Shown in pieces: positions 38,819 through 49,470 of a stretch of DNA of 64,000 bases (within the stretch, counting starts at the first letter, position 1; every line of letters starts with the position of its first letter). The stretch comes from an uncultured Eggerthella sp. (GTDB taxonomy: Bacteria; Actinomycetota; Coriobacteriia; Coriobacteriales; Eggerthellaceae): contig CAUASB010000007.1 in NCBI GenBank assembly GCA_958431815.1, positions 1-64,000 of the forward strand. The letters are read 5' to 3'. The position numbers were made by a program, and so were the translations under genes. The notes below the pieces were generated by a model. The model did no database searches. It had not been told where the DNA came from and worked only from the letters and a program-made list of their open reading frames with translations.

Positions 38819-38847
38819 TTGACAAGATAAGCAACGCCGCGTATCTT
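38819..38847 (+). promoter_or_regulatory. Strong promoter of the second AEC permease
   Basis: A consensus TTGACA (38819-38824), a 17-base spacer and TATCTT (38842-38847). The predicted start is near 38855, about 30 bases before the permease ATG. The rest of the gap from 38641 shows no convincing gene. Confidence 0.75.
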
Positions 38848-38885
38848 AATTTTTTTGTTCAGCATGAGAAGAAAGGAATGTGGCG

Positions 38886-39821
38886 ATGGCGGAGATTAGC
38901 GAAGCGCTGGGCCAAATGGTCATCATGCTGGCAATTGCCATCGGTGGCTTTATCGCTACGAAAGTGGGTGTCTTGCGCCATGAGCAGGTGTCCGGCTTCA
39001 CCCGCCTGCTGCTCAACATCACGCTTCCGTGCATGCTGCTTGCCTCGGTGAACAGCATGAAAGGCGCCACGCTGGAAACAATGGGCATTGCCGGTTTGTT
39101 GGCCCTGTTCCAGTTCTTCGCTCTTATGCTGTGCGCAATGCTATGCAACGTGCTGTTCAGAACGCCGCGCGAAGAGCGTTCCATCTACATCTTCATGGCC
39201 ATTTGCACCAACACCGGTTTTATTGGCTTGCCGGTAATCAGCTCTATCTATGGCTCCGACTCAGTGCTGTTCTGCGGCATTTTCATTGCGGTGCTGGCGT
39301 TTTTCGTGTATTCAGTGGGCTTTGGCGCCTTGGTGCCGCGTAAACCCGGCGAAAAGGCGAAGATTCCCTGGAAGGCCATGATGAACCCTGCCATGGTCGC
39401 CTCGGTGGTGTCTATTGCATTGGTTCTGCTGGGCTTCGAATTTCCACCCGTTGCGGAAAAGGGCCTTTCCCTGGTGGGCAACATCACGGCACCGGTTGCC
39501 ATGCTCATGGTGGGCATCATCATCGCCAACGCGCGCCTTGCCGATGTGTTCAAGGAATGGCGCCTGTATCCCTTTATCGTAATCAGGCAGCTTATCGTGC
39601 CTGCAGCTCTGTTCCTGGGGCTGAATGCTTTGGGCATCGATCATCTGCTGGCGGGCGTGTTCGTTATCATGTTCGCTATGCCGGTAGGCTCTATGGCTCC
39701 GGCGTTTGCGCAGATGATGGGGCGCGACCCGCAGCTGCCGGCACGTGGCACCGTGCTTTCGACGCTTTCGTCGTTTGTGGTGGTGCCGTTGCTGGTTGCG
39801 TGGATGACGGTGATGGGCTAA
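38886..39821 (+). CDS. AEC-family permease, second copy, 311 aa
   Basis: A ten-helix membrane protein of the auxin efflux carrier/malate permease family, related in layout to 7072-8019 (LLNITLPCMLLASVNS, NTGFIGLPVISSIYG, NITAPVAMLMVGIIIANARL, FAMPVGSMAPAFAQM). It probably transports an organic anion. I choose ATG 38886, 8 bases after AAAGGA; GTG 38880 is too close. It has its own promoter and, unlike the first copy, no LysR partner. A CLC gene follows 45 bases after the stop. Confidence 0.85.
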   Translation: MAEISEALGQMVIMLAIAIGGFIATKVGVLRHEQVSGFTRLLLNITLPCMLLASVNSMKGATLETMGIAGLLALFQFFALMLCAMLCNVLFRTPREERSIYIFMAICTNTGFIGLPVISSIYGSDSVLFCGIFIAVLAFFVYSVGFGALVPRKPGEKAKIPWKAMMNPAMVASVVSIALVLLGFEFPPVAEKGLSLVGNITAPVAMLMVGIIIANARLADVFKEWRLYPFIVIRQLIVPAALFLGLNALGIDHLLAGVFVIMFAMPVGSMAPAFAQMMGRDPQLPARGTVLSTLSSFVVVPLLVAWMTVMG

Positions 39822-39866
39822 CGCGGGTATACTGCTTTAATCAGCAGTTTTGTTTCAGGAGGCCCT

Positions 39867-41168
39867 GTGCCTGATTTCGCCAAACCCTTCAACCGGGTGT
39901 TCTTCCTTCTGTGCGTTTTGATTACCGGCGCGCTTGCGGGTGCATTCGTATGGTCGTTTTTCTTCTTGATGGACAGCGGCATTGAGTTCTTATGGCAAAC
40001 CGTGCCCGCCTGGCTTGGCTCGCTTACCGCCGATACGTTCCCTGTCTTATCGCAAGGTCCTTTCGGGTTCATCCCGTATCCGCTTGTCGTGTGTGTGGTG
40101 GGCGGCGTGGTGATAGGGCTGTACGCGAAGCACGTGAAGGTCGAGCCTGAAGAGCTTACCAAGGTGATGGCGCAGGTGAAGGAAACTGGCCGCTACGACT
40201 ATAGCCAGATAGGCAAGCTTTCCCTTGCGGCGTTGCTTCCGCTGCTTTTCGGCGGCAGCGTGGGTCCCGAGGCGGGCCTCACCGGGGTTATTGCGGGGTT
40301 GTGCACCTGGGTGGGCGATCGCATGCGCCGCTTCGGGTCAGACTTCCGCGCTCTTACCGTGGCAGGTACCCAAGCAGCGTTGACGGCGGTGTTCACCGCG
40401 CCCCTGTACGGTTTCGTGGCGCCGCTTTCCGGCAGTGCCGATGGCGCCAACAGCGATCAAATCGAATTTCCCAAGGCTCAGAAGGCAGTGGTGTACCTGT
40501 GTGCCATTGTTGGTGCTCTGGGTGCGTTTCTCATACTGGGCCAGCTGTTCGGCGGCGGTGGCGGCCTGCCGCGTTTCGATGCGGTGGAAGTGGGTGGCTA
40601 TGAGCTTGCCTTGCTGGTGCCGCTTGCCCTGGCAGGTACTGCTTGCGGTTGGGTGTTCCATGCGGCGAACAAGGGCTCCAAATGCCTTTCGGAAACTATG
40701 GGCAGCCGTCCGGTGCTTAAGGCGGTTCTGGCGGGCGCGGTGCTGGCGTTGTGCGGCATGGCCTTGCCCTACGCCATGTTTGCCGGCGAAGCGCAAGCAC
40801 ATTACCTGATGGTGGGCTACACCGCCATCCCGGCTGCTGCGCTCATCGCAACAGGGTTCGTGAAAAGTGCGCTGACGCCTACGTGCCTTAACCTGGGATG
40901 GTGTGGCGGTCATTTCTTCCCCGTTATCTTTTCCGGTATCAGCCTGGGGTACGGCTTTGCGCTGTTTACTGGCGCTGAGCCGGTGTTCTGCGTTGCCGCC
41001 TGCACCGCGGCGCTCATGGGCGCGGTGATGCGCCAGCCTGTTATGGCAGCCTTGCTGCTTATCATGTGCTTCCCGTTGAAAGGCGTGGCGGTGATGCTTG
41101 TTGCTGCGGTTATTGGAGCGGCCATTCCGTTGCCGCGCGCTTTGAGGCCTGCGGAAGAGAAGTGCTAG
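39867..41168 (+). CDS. CLC-family chloride channel/proton antiporter-like protein, 433 aa
   Basis: A polytopic membrane protein of the CLC family. The selectivity signature GGSVGPEAGLTG (residues about 130-141) and ALTAVFTAPLYGFVAPL are clear. Later segments include GHFFPVIFSGISLGYG, where the GxFxP-type motif (GGHFFP) coordinates anion, and CTAALMGAVMRQP. There are about ten hydrophobic segments. No C-terminal CBS domains are present. GTG start at 39867 with CAGGAGG upstream. It may exchange chloride or fluoride for protons; the ion is not decided by what I can see. Confidence 0.85.
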   Translation: MPDFAKPFNRVFFLLCVLITGALAGAFVWSFFFLMDSGIEFLWQTVPAWLGSLTADTFPVLSQGPFGFIPYPLVVCVVGGVVIGLYAKHVKVEPEELTKVMAQVKETGRYDYSQIGKLSLAALLPLLFGGSVGPEAGLTGVIAGLCTWVGDRMRRFGSDFRALTVAGTQAALTAVFTAPLYGFVAPLSGSADGANSDQIEFPKAQKAVVYLCAIVGALGAFLILGQLFGGGGGLPRFDAVEVGGYELALLVPLALAGTACGWVFHAANKGSKCLSETMGSRPVLKAVLAGAVLALCGMALPYAMFAGEAQAHYLMVGYTAIPAAALIATGFVKSALTPTCLNLGWCGGHFFPVIFSGISLGYGFALFTGAEPVFCVAACTAALMGAVMRQPVMAALLLIMCFPLKGVAVMLVAAVIGAAIPLPRALRPAEEKC

Positions 41169-41229
41169 CCCCTGGTAGGGAAGCCTATTTGCTTAAGCGG
41201 TGGCGCGCGCATGCCAGCCGATTCCGAAA

Positions 41230-41273
41230 AAAGAGCGAGCCCGCATTTTCTAGGAGATGCGGGCTCGTTTTGC
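41230..41273. terminator. Bidirectional terminator between convergent genes
   Basis: GAGCCCGCAT pairs with ATGCGGGCTC, with A-rich sequence on the left and TTTTGC on the right, serving the CLC gene (+) and the membrane protein at 41299-41994 (-). Confidence 0.8.
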
Positions 41274-41298
41274 ATTTCGCTGCGATACGGGTTGTGTA

Positions 41299-41994
41299 CT
41301 AGATGTTCAATCCGTTCAGTATGCAATATCCGTCAAAGGCAACGGTTGCCACGATTGTGATGGCAAGGGAAAGTGCGCGCATGTTGCCTTTCTTCTGAAT
41401 GCCGATGTTCATCAGCGCGATTGCGGCAAAGCAGAACAGCACGGTAAGAAGGTGACGGGGAAACGGCGCGAAGCTGATGGGTGAGAACATCACGGAAAGG
41501 TAATGCATGGAAACGATGGCAAGGATAGCCCCCGCTAAGCCGAGTATCACCGCACCCAGGGCGTTTTGCTTCTTCGCGTAGTAGGCGATGAAGCCGCCGG
41601 GCAGGGTGAGGAAGGTTGCAGGGAGCCAGGTGGTGGTCCAGTACGACATTCCCAAGGCAAACCCCAGCGTGGGGATTTCAACCAGGTAGATAAGGGGCTG
41701 GCTTATTAGGAAGAACACGAAGCATTTCGCGGCAGCTTCAAGCCCGCTTTTGCAGTTCGTGACGATGAGAAACGCGAACAGCACCCACCATTCGAAGGAG
41801 ACGGCGATATCCCTGAACGAGGTTTCCTCCAAAACGGGAACCTGGTTGATAAGGCCCACGAACACGCCGATTCCCACGGCGAAGATGATGACGTGCTTCC
41901 AGCTCATGTCGAGCCCACCGAAGAGCTTCGAGAGCTTATCGATGAACGACGAGGAAGCTGGGGCAGGGGAGCTGTGCTTTGGTTGGTTGGACAT
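41299..41994 (-). CDS. Hypothetical polytopic membrane protein, 231 aa
   Basis: I do not recognise the family. A Ser/Pro-rich cytoplasmic tail of about 30 residues precedes six or so hydrophobic helices (the first begins near VIIFAVGIGVFVGLI). It contains no ATP-binding or catalytic motif. AGGAGG lies 5-6 bases before the ATG. It is isolated: convergent with the CLC gene and upstream of SulP on the same strand across a 185-base gap. A transport or membrane-organising role is possible; nothing is proven. Confidence 0.7.
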   Translation of the reverse strand: MSNQPKHSSPAPASSSFIDKLSKLFGGLDMSWKHVIIFAVGIGVFVGLINQVPVLEETSFRDIAVSFEWWVLFAFLIVTNCKSGLEAAAKCFVFFLISQPLIYLVEIPTLGFALGMSYWTTTWLPATFLTLPGGFIAYYAKKQNALGAVILGLAGAILAIVSMHYLSVMFSPISFAPFPRHLLTVLFCFAAIALMNIGIQKKGNMRALSLAITIVATVAFDGYCILNGLNI

Positions 41995-42117
41995 AATTCC
42001 TCCGTATGGGATGCGAGGTGAGAGCGTGAACAGCTCGGGGTAAGGTCAATTCGCATTACCGTATCCGACTTAACGTATCAGAATCGCATCACAGGCTAGT
42101 TCGTCGACAATACAATA

Positions 42118-42155
42118 CGGCCCGATGCGCTGGGCTGGTGCGCATCGGGCCGTGT
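42118..42155 (-). terminator. Hairpin after the SulP gene
   Basis: A GC-rich stem of about 12 bp (CGGCCCGATGCGC with its complement) lies 25-60 bases past the SulP stop. The minus-strand tail TATTGTATTG is only moderately T-rich. The remainder of 41995-42180 shows nothing else. Confidence 0.55.
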
Positions 42156-42179
42156 GGGAACTGGGCAAGGGCGTAAGCG

Positions 42180-43757
42180 CTAAGCTGCTTTGCATTCTTC
42201 CTGTTCGATAAGCTCGCGGGCGTGCTCGATGGCGTCGTCGATGTTGGCGCGGAAGTGCTCTTCGCCCACCAGGTCTACGAAGCCGGCACGGCGCATGGTT
42301 TTCATGGGCTGCTCGTTGGCATGGCTGAAGATGAGCTTCACACCGTTTTCGGTGCAGTAATCGTACAGGTTCTCCAGCGCATTCATGCCGGAAGAATCGA
42401 GTGAGGGAACGCCGCGCATGCGGATGATCAGGTACTTTGTGAACGACTTCACCGAGATGTCGGTAATGCGGTCGGTCATACCGAAGAACATGGGGCCGTT
42501 GATCTCGTACACGCGTACGCTCTTGGGAAGCTCACGCAAATGCGTTACCTCGGAATTGGCGTCGCAGTAATACTTCCAGCCCTTTACCTCGGTTTCTTCG
42601 CTGACCATCTTCATGAACAGCACGATGGTGATAACCATGCCCACGCCGATGGCGGTAACCAGGTCGAACACAATGGTAAGGGTGAAGGTGAGCAGCAGGG
42701 TGGCCACGGCGCCCTTTGAAGCGGTTTTACACAGATGGGCGAAGTTACGCCAACCCGACATGTTGTAGGCAACCTGAAGCAGGATGGCGGCGATGGTGGG
42801 CATGGGAATAAGTGCCGCATAGGGCATCAGGAACACGAGCATCAGCAACAGCACCACGGCGTGCACCATGCCGGAAATGGGCGTACGGCCGCCGTTGTTC
42901 ACGTTCGCGGCGGTGCGGGCAATGGCGCCTGTGGCAGGGATGCCGCCGAACAGGATGGAGCCGATGTTGCCCACGCCTTGGGCCACCAATTCCATGTTGC
43001 AGCGATGATGCGAACTGATCATGCTGTCGGCAACAACGCAGGAAAGCAACGATTCGATGGCGGCAAGCATAGCGATGGTGAAACCGTTTGCCAGCTCGTC
43101 GCGGAACAGCTCCATGCTCAGCTGCGGAACGTGCAGGCTGGGCAGCGCGCTGCTGATGGTGTACAGGTCGCCGATGGTGAACACCTCCATGTTCAGCAGG
43201 TTCACCATGCCGATTCCCACGAAGATGGCGATAAGCGAGCTGGGGATCTTATCGTTGAACTTGGGCCACAGGAACAGCACCACCAGGCACACGATGCCAA
43301 CCAGCACCGCTTCGGGATTGATGGTGCCGATGTTCTGGGCAAGCGCCTGAATCTTGTCGGTGGTTTCAACGGTAGGGGTGCCGGCGGGGTAGGTAAGACC
43401 CATCAGGTCTTTCAGCTGACCGATGACGATGGTTACGGCGATGCCGGCAGTGAAGCCGGTGGTGATGGTATACGGGACGAAGCGGATAAGCGCGCCGAGT
43501 TTCAAAAGGCCCATCAGGATTAGCACGATACCCGCAATGATGGTGGCGGCGAACAGGCCGTCCAGGCCATCGGTGGCCACGATGCCGGCCACGATGGTGG
43601 CAAACGCTGCGGTGGGCCCGGAAATCTGAACGCGGCTGCCGCCCAAAAAGGCGATAAGGAAGCCTGCGATGATGGCGGTGTACAGGCCTGCTTCGGGGCC
43701 TACGCCGGAAGCGATGGCAAGCGCAATGGAAAGCGGCAGGGCCACTACGGCAACCAC
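42180..43757 (-). CDS. SulP-family anion transporter with STAS domain, 525 aa or longer
   Basis: About 10-12 membrane helices with SulP marks (VAVVALPLSIALAIASGVGPEAGLY in part, GGSRVQISGPTAAF, PTIAAILLQVAYNM) are followed by a C-terminal STAS domain (about 410-510, with VPSLDSSGMNALENL). Family members carry sulfate, bicarbonate or other anions. The only canonical start is GTG 43757, but it lies inside the first membrane segment. Typical family sequence (LKKQLPKDIVSGIV and about 40 residues before it) continues upstream in frame without ATG, GTG or TTG back to a stop near 43977. The true start may be non-AUG (ATT at 43883 gives 567 aa), or the 5' end is damaged. Confidence 0.85.
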   Translation of the reverse strand: MVAVVALPLSIALAIASGVGPEAGLYTAIIAGFLIAFLGGSRVQISGPTAAFATIVAGIVATDGLDGLFAATIIAGIVLILMGLLKLGALIRFVPYTITTGFTAGIAVTIVIGQLKDLMGLTYPAGTPTVETTDKIQALAQNIGTINPEAVLVGIVCLVVLFLWPKFNDKIPSSLIAIFVGIGMVNLLNMEVFTIGDLYTISSALPSLHVPQLSMELFRDELANGFTIAMLAAIESLLSCVVADSMISSHHRCNMELVAQGVGNIGSILFGGIPATGAIARTAANVNNGGRTPISGMVHAVVLLLMLVFLMPYAALIPMPTIAAILLQVAYNMSGWRNFAHLCKTASKGAVATLLLTFTLTIVFDLVTAIGVGMVITIVLFMKMVSEETEVKGWKYYCDANSEVTHLRELPKSVRVYEINGPMFFGMTDRITDISVKSFTKYLIIRMRGVPSLDSSGMNALENLYDYCTENGVKLIFSHANEQPMKTMRRAGFVDLVGEEHFRANIDDAIEHARELIEQEECKAA

Positions 43758-43911
43758 GATGCCGGAAACGATGTCTTTCGGGAGCTGCTTTTTGAGTTCT
43801 TCTTTGCTGGTGTGCTTGATGATACTGAACAGAATCGGTTTGATTTTGTCGTGCTGTATGACGTGCTTTTCGTGCTCCTGAATGTGCTTGCTGTTTTCCC
43901 TTTTGAAAAGA

Positions 43912-43937
43912 AACGTTCCACCGAATGGTGGAACGTT
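43912..43937 (-). terminator. Perfect hairpin upstream of SulP (possible attenuator)
   Basis: An 11-bp perfect inverted repeat with a GAAT loop is followed on the minus strand by TCTTTTC. No gene on the minus strand ends here, so it would stop a leader transcript just before the SulP coding region. The rest of 43938-44192 holds no gene and no clear promoter. Confidence 0.5.
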
Positions 43938-44192
43938 CGTGCCTTCGCTATGCGCGATTAATGCGAAAGCGCTTTATTCTATCGCGGCGGGCAAATCTTT
44001 TTCCGATTCCGCATAGTTTTTTCAAGTGAACACGTTTTTGACCTGGGTGAACGGGTTTTATTGCTTTCGGTAATAGAAATGTTGAAAGTTGCAATGGAAA
44101 TACAGCCCGTCTTCGGCGGGCGTCCTGATACCTTGGTGCATAGGATAAGCCTGCGGGGAAGGGGATGCAGGCTCTGTTCGAAGGGGATCGCA

Positions 44193-45425
44193 ATGAAGGG
44201 CGCGGCACCGAATCGCAACGTTATCTTGGCGGCAGGCACGCTTGCTGCCATGGGCACCAGCTGCATTTATATGTGGAGTATCTTCAACAAGCCGCTGATG
44301 GCCACCTATGGCTTCACCGCTTCCGAGGTTTCCATGGCGTATTCGCTGTTCTTGCTGGCAACGTGTTTTTCCAGCATGCTGGCAGGGTGGCTGCAATGCC
44401 ATGTTCAGCCGCGGTTTATCGTGCTATGCTCGGGCATCCTGTTCGGGTTGGGCTGGCTTCTTTCGGGTTATGCCAGCAATCTGGTTATGCTGTACGTCTT
44501 TTTCGGCGGCATGGCAGGTGCGGGCAACGGACTTCTGTACAACTCCATCGTTGCCGTGGTGATGAAGTGGTTCCCCGACAAGCGCGGGTTTGCCAATGGA
44601 GTGTGCATCGGTGCCATCGGGCTGGGACCGGTGTTTTTTGCGCCGCTCGGTAATTTCCTCATCGAATCGTTCAGCGTTCAGATGGCATTTCATATCGTGG
44701 GCGTTATTTGGCTGGTAATCTACCTGGTCGTTTCGTGGCTTCTGCTGGTTCCGCCACAAGGGTGGGCGCCTGCAGGGCAGGCCGATAAAGCTTGCGAAGG
44801 GGATAGTGGCGAGGTTCCCCGCGAGCGTAACCTTACGGCGAAGCAGATGTTTCGGCAGCCTTTGTACTACGTGCTGTTTTTGGTGATGATGGTTGCGTGT
44901 ACCAGTGGGCTGATGGTTACCGCCCACGCTTCCAACATCGGGCAGGAAGTTGCGGGCCTTACCGCTTCGCAGGGCGCGGTTGTCGTTGCGGCGCTTGCCG
45001 TGGGAAGCTGTTTGGGGCGCTTCGGCTTCGGCGCGGTTTCCGATCGCATTGGGCGCTACAAGGCGCTGGCAATTTCCTTGGCAGCCAATGCCGTGCTCAT
45101 GCTGTTTTGCATCCATGCAGCCACTACGTTCGTAACGTACTTGCTGGCTGTTGCCGCGGTGGGCGCCTGTTTCGGCGGAACCATGACCATTGTGCCCGCC
45201 ATCGTCGGCGATGCTTTCGGATCGGTGAACTTCGGGCAGAACTATTCGTTTGTCTACCCCGGCTATACGGTGGCTTCCTTTGTAGGCCCCATGGCGGCAG
45301 CCACAGCATTTGAGGCGGTGGGCAGCTATTCGCCTGCCTTCATCATTGCCGGTGTTTTGGCGCTTGTGGGCGTGGTACTGGTTTTGGCGTGCTCGAAGCT
45401 CGAGCGTCGTTTACCTGAAGCGTAG
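44193..45425 (+). CDS. MFS transporter, OFA (oxalate/formate antiporter-like) type, 410 aa
   Basis: Twelve hydrophobic helices in two halves. The first helix region RNVILAAGTLAAMGTSCIYMWSIFNKPL resembles the OFA group (GxxxYxWSxF pattern), and RFGFGAVSDRIGRYKAL is the conserved loop 8-9 MFS motif. Members exchange monocarboxylates such as oxalate, formate or lactate. I start at ATG 44193, with GAAGGGGAT upstream; the longer frame from 44061 encodes an implausible leader. Substrate unresolved. Confidence 0.85.
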   Translation: MKGAAPNRNVILAAGTLAAMGTSCIYMWSIFNKPLMATYGFTASEVSMAYSLFLLATCFSSMLAGWLQCHVQPRFIVLCSGILFGLGWLLSGYASNLVMLYVFFGGMAGAGNGLLYNSIVAVVMKWFPDKRGFANGVCIGAIGLGPVFFAPLGNFLIESFSVQMAFHIVGVIWLVIYLVVSWLLLVPPQGWAPAGQADKACEGDSGEVPRERNLTAKQMFRQPLYYVLFLVMMVACTSGLMVTAHASNIGQEVAGLTASQGAVVVAALAVGSCLGRFGFGAVSDRIGRYKALAISLAANAVLMLFCIHAATTFVTYLLAVAAVGACFGGTMTIVPAIVGDAFGSVNFGQNYSFVYPGYTVASFVGPMAAATAFEAVGSYSPAFIIAGVLALVGVVLVLACSKLERRLPEA

Positions 45426-45476
45426 CTCTTGGCGGTTGGCAGCCGAAGCAGGGCTTAAACGTTCCCTGCAAAAACA

Positions 45477-45508
45477 AAGCCGCTTGATCGTGCGCGATCA
45501 AGCGGCTT
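45477..45508. terminator. Bidirectional terminator between MFS gene and prfC
   Basis: AAGCCGCTTGATCG pairs perfectly with CGATCAAGCGGCTT (loop TGCG), followed by CTTGTTT on plus and preceded by A-rich sequence serving minus. Confidence 0.85.
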
Positions 45509-45563
45509 CTTGTTTCGAGTCATAAAAGGCACCGAAAGGTTTCGTCCTCCAACAGGGGCTCTT

Positions 45564-47177
<1,614 letters not shown>

Positions 47178-47427
47178 GTGGTTCCTTCTGATTGTGCATT
47201 GGTGGCCCAAAAGCGGGCATAGATAGTGCAGCCACTAGCCTAAAGCAAGACCAGCGCCCGCAACAGGGGTTAGCGCTGTTTTATACACGCTTTACGGATT
47301 CGAGGCCGGTTGATTGGCCTGCCAACTTTCTTTGCATCGTTGAAGCTGCCGGGGTACGGGTGTCGTATTTGGTATAGTTCCTTCGATCTAGGGTGTTGTT
47401 CAGGTGCTTTTGCAGAAAGGGAAAGCC

Positions 47428-47892
47428 ATGGAATTTGTCGTTGTCCCCCAGGAAAGACGTTCCCCTAAGCTGATCGAGCAGTTGGTTGGTGTGTGGGAAC
47501 GCTCGGTCCGCGCCACGCACCTGTTTCTTACCGAAGAAGACATTCTGCGTATCAAGGAGTATGTGCCACAGGCAATGGCAGCCGTGGATACCCTTATGGT
47601 TGCCGAAGATGACGGTGCGTCTGTTGCCTTCATGGGTGTGCATGAAGGAGTGTTGGAAATGCTGTTCATCGACCCCGCGTTCCGGGGCAGGGGCTTGGGA
47701 AAGCGCCTGCTTTCCGTTGGCGTGCGCAAATACGATGCGCGCGAGCTTTCCGTGAACGAGCAGAACCCGCAAGCAGTGGGCTTCTACGAACATCTGGGCT
47801 ATGAGGTGTTCAAACGCACCGAATGCGACGAGCAGGGCGATCCGTTTCCTTTGCTGTATATGCGTCTGCCAGAAGATGTGCCTGCGTTTTAG
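47428..47892 (+). CDS. GNAT-family N-acetyltransferase, 154 aa
   Basis: The acetyl-CoA-binding motif A reads MLFIDPAFRGRGLGKRLLSVGV, given here only as the R-G-R-G-L-G loop inside it, and motif B appears as NEQNPQAVGFYEHLGYEVFKRT. It acetylates an unknown small molecule or protein amine. I use ATG 47428, with GAAAGGGA just upstream. It is a stand-alone gene between prfC and the SMR transporter. Confidence 0.88.
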   Translation: MEFVVVPQERRSPKLIEQLVGVWERSVRATHLFLTEEDILRIKEYVPQAMAAVDTLMVAEDDGASVAFMGVHEGVLEMLFIDPAFRGRGLGKRLLSVGVRKYDARELSVNEQNPQAVGFYEHLGYEVFKRTECDEQGDPFPLLYMRLPEDVPAF

Positions 47893-48056
47893 GTGTTCCC
47901 TGATGCCACGGGTTCTGTGGTGCAATGCTTTGGGCGCATGCCTGCTTTGCTACAATGGGCGCCATGATACGTCGCAATAACATTACGTTTCCTATCCTTC
48001 TTGGCATGTGATCGGGCGCCTTTTACGCAGTTCGGTTAGATGAAAAGGAGGATTTT

Positions 48057-48380
48057 ATGTCGTGGGTGTATTTGTTCATCGCCGGTTTGGGCGAGTGTTT
48101 TTGGGCAGCAATGATGAAGCTGTCCGACGGGTTTTCGAACCTCGGGTATTCGATTGCCACCGTTGCCGGTATGGTTGCCAGCTTCGCATTCTTGATCTTG
48201 GCAACGAAGCACTTGCCTTTGAGCCTTGCGTATCCCATTTGGACGGGTATTGGCGCTGTGGGTGCGGTGCTCATTGGCGTGCTGGTATTCAAGGACTCGC
48301 TTTCGCCGGCAACGGGCTTTTTCGTATGTTTGCTCATCATTGGAATAGTGGGCATTAAGCTTACCTCGGGTCAGGTTTAG
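48057..48380 (+). CDS. SMR-family transporter, SugE/Gdx type, 107 aa
   Basis: Four membrane helices, small multidrug resistance family. The essential Glu is in AGLGECFWAAMMK, and KLSDGFSNLGYS matches the Gdx/SugE subgroup, whose members export guanidinium as dual-topology homodimers. The C-terminal GIVGIKLTSG is typical. AAAAGGAGG lies 6 bases before the ATG. No guanidine riboswitch was recognised in 47893-48056. A single copy without a partner is consistent with a homodimer. Confidence 0.88.
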   Translation: MSWVYLFIAGLGECFWAAMMKLSDGFSNLGYSIATVAGMVASFAFLILATKHLPLSLAYPIWTGIGAVGAVLIGVLVFKDSLSPATGFFVCLLIIGIVGIKLTSGQV

Positions 48381-48446
48381 ACAGCCGTGCGGGGCAGGGC
48401 ATTAACGTTGCCGTTCCCCACAGGATTAACGCGGGAGGTTTCTGCT

Positions 48447-48608
48447 TTGAACGGGAAAATCAGCCAACGTGAACAGTTTCAACATGCGCTTAAGGCGAAA
48501 AGCAGCAGGGTTCATTCAGCGAAGCTTTCGTACAACGCGGAGGGCAGAGGCCCCAATAAGGCAGCGGGAAGCAAGGGCGGCATTCGCCGCCAGGGCTCGA
48601 AACGTTAG
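48447..48608 (+). CDS. Small basic protein, 53 aa
   Basis: The frame from TTG 48447 encodes a very basic peptide starting NGKISQREQFQHALKAK and ending AAGSKGGIRRQGSKR. GGGAGG lies 8 bases upstream, which supports TTG over the upstream GTG at 48387. I do not recognise the family. The Gly/Lys/Arg-rich tail suggests RNA or ribosome binding. It sits 66 bases after the SMR gene and ends just before a strong terminator, so it is probably the last gene of that transcript. Confidence 0.5.
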   Translation: MNGKISQREQFQHALKAKSSRVHSAKLSYNAEGRGPNKAAGSKGGIRRQGSKR

Positions 48609-48629
48609 CAGCAGAACATAGTTCCCCAG

Positions 48630-48682
48630 AATGCCAAGAAGGGCGTTTCATCTCTCGACATGAGGATGAACGCCCTTCTTTG
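48630..48682. terminator. Bidirectional terminator
   Basis: A stem of about 19 bp (AAGAAGGGCGTTTCATC with its near-complement) with a 12-base loop lies between the small basic gene (+) and the esterase gene (-). Confidence 0.75.
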
Positions 48683-48697
48683 GTCTACGGCGGAAAT

Positions 48698-49387
48698 TCA
48701 GGCGCGAAGGTTTTCCAAAGCCCAGCATATGCCCTTTGCCATGCGCAGGTCCGGTTCTTTGAAATGGTTGCCGGGGTTCTTTTCGAAGTAAGTGGGAATC
48801 CCTTTGGCTTCAAGGCTTTCGATAACGCTTTGCGTTCCGCTGGCTACGTTGCGAAGAAGGCGACTGGGGGTTTTCGCTTCCTTGGTTCCCAGGGAAAAGT
48901 AGGCACCTTTCAAAGGGCTGAGCAAAGGGCTTTTGGCAGCGAATTCGGCAAAGCCGGGGTACCACAGTGAACCTGAGGCGCTTATGCAGGCATCAAACAT
49001 ATCGGTTTTGAAGGGCGCCCAGGTAGCGAACAATCCAGCAAGGGAATAGCCGGCTATGTATCGATGGGAAGGCCTTGCTCCGAGGTGGTTTTCCGTTTCC
49101 TGCACGGTTTGCTCGAGCGAGGCAAGCCGTTGCTCTGCTTGGCCGGCGAAGGGCTTGTCTTCGGCGAACATGCCCTCGCAGGGCCAGGGCGTTAGAGCAT
49201 TGTTCCAGTTCTTGACTTCAACCGATACAAGGGTGAAGTTTTGGGCGCCTAGAGCTGTGCATTGCTGCCAAACATCCTGCCCGTTTCCTTGAACCGTTTG
49301 CAAATACACTATAGTGTCATTATCTACTATCGTATTATTGCTTCTGTACAAGGTAATAATTTCACCTGATAGATTGAGCGTTTGCAT
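48698..49387 (-). CDS. Alpha/beta-hydrolase esterase (esterase D/Fes-like), 229 aa
   Basis: The nucleophile elbow reads YIAGYSLAGLFATW (G-x-S-x-A), with the oxyanion region near VYLQTVQG and a C-terminal His in PGNHFKEPDL. The order and length resemble the esterase D/enterochelin esterase group (PF00756). No signal peptide, so it is cytoplasmic. Substrate unknown. It is a single gene; the promoter region at 49388-49470 contains AT-rich sequence with TATTATTG-type motifs overlapping the start. Confidence 0.8.
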   Translation of the reverse strand: MQTLNLSGEIITLYRSNNTIVDNDTIVYLQTVQGNGQDVWQQCTALGAQNFTLVSVEVKNWNNALTPWPCEGMFAEDKPFAGQAEQRLASLEQTVQETENHLGARPSHRYIAGYSLAGLFATWAPFKTDMFDACISASGSLWYPGFAEFAAKSPLLSPLKGAYFSLGTKEAKTPSRLLRNVASGTQSVIESLEAKGIPTYFEKNPGNHFKEPDLRMAKGICWALENLRA

Positions 49388-49470
49388 TATTGACCCTACC
49401 GTGTCTTACTTATTTGACCAATAAAAAAGCGGCGTTGGAACCTTTCGACGCCGCTTTGCTTGCAAGTTGG

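Noticed and set aside
38631..38822. 63-aa frame after ung
   Set aside because: It overlaps the ung end and a strong promoter, with no ribosome site or conserved feature.
47893..48056. Guanidine riboswitch ahead of the SMR gene
   Set aside because: No paired ACGR-loop hairpins or ykkC-type core could be found; only minor inverted repeats.
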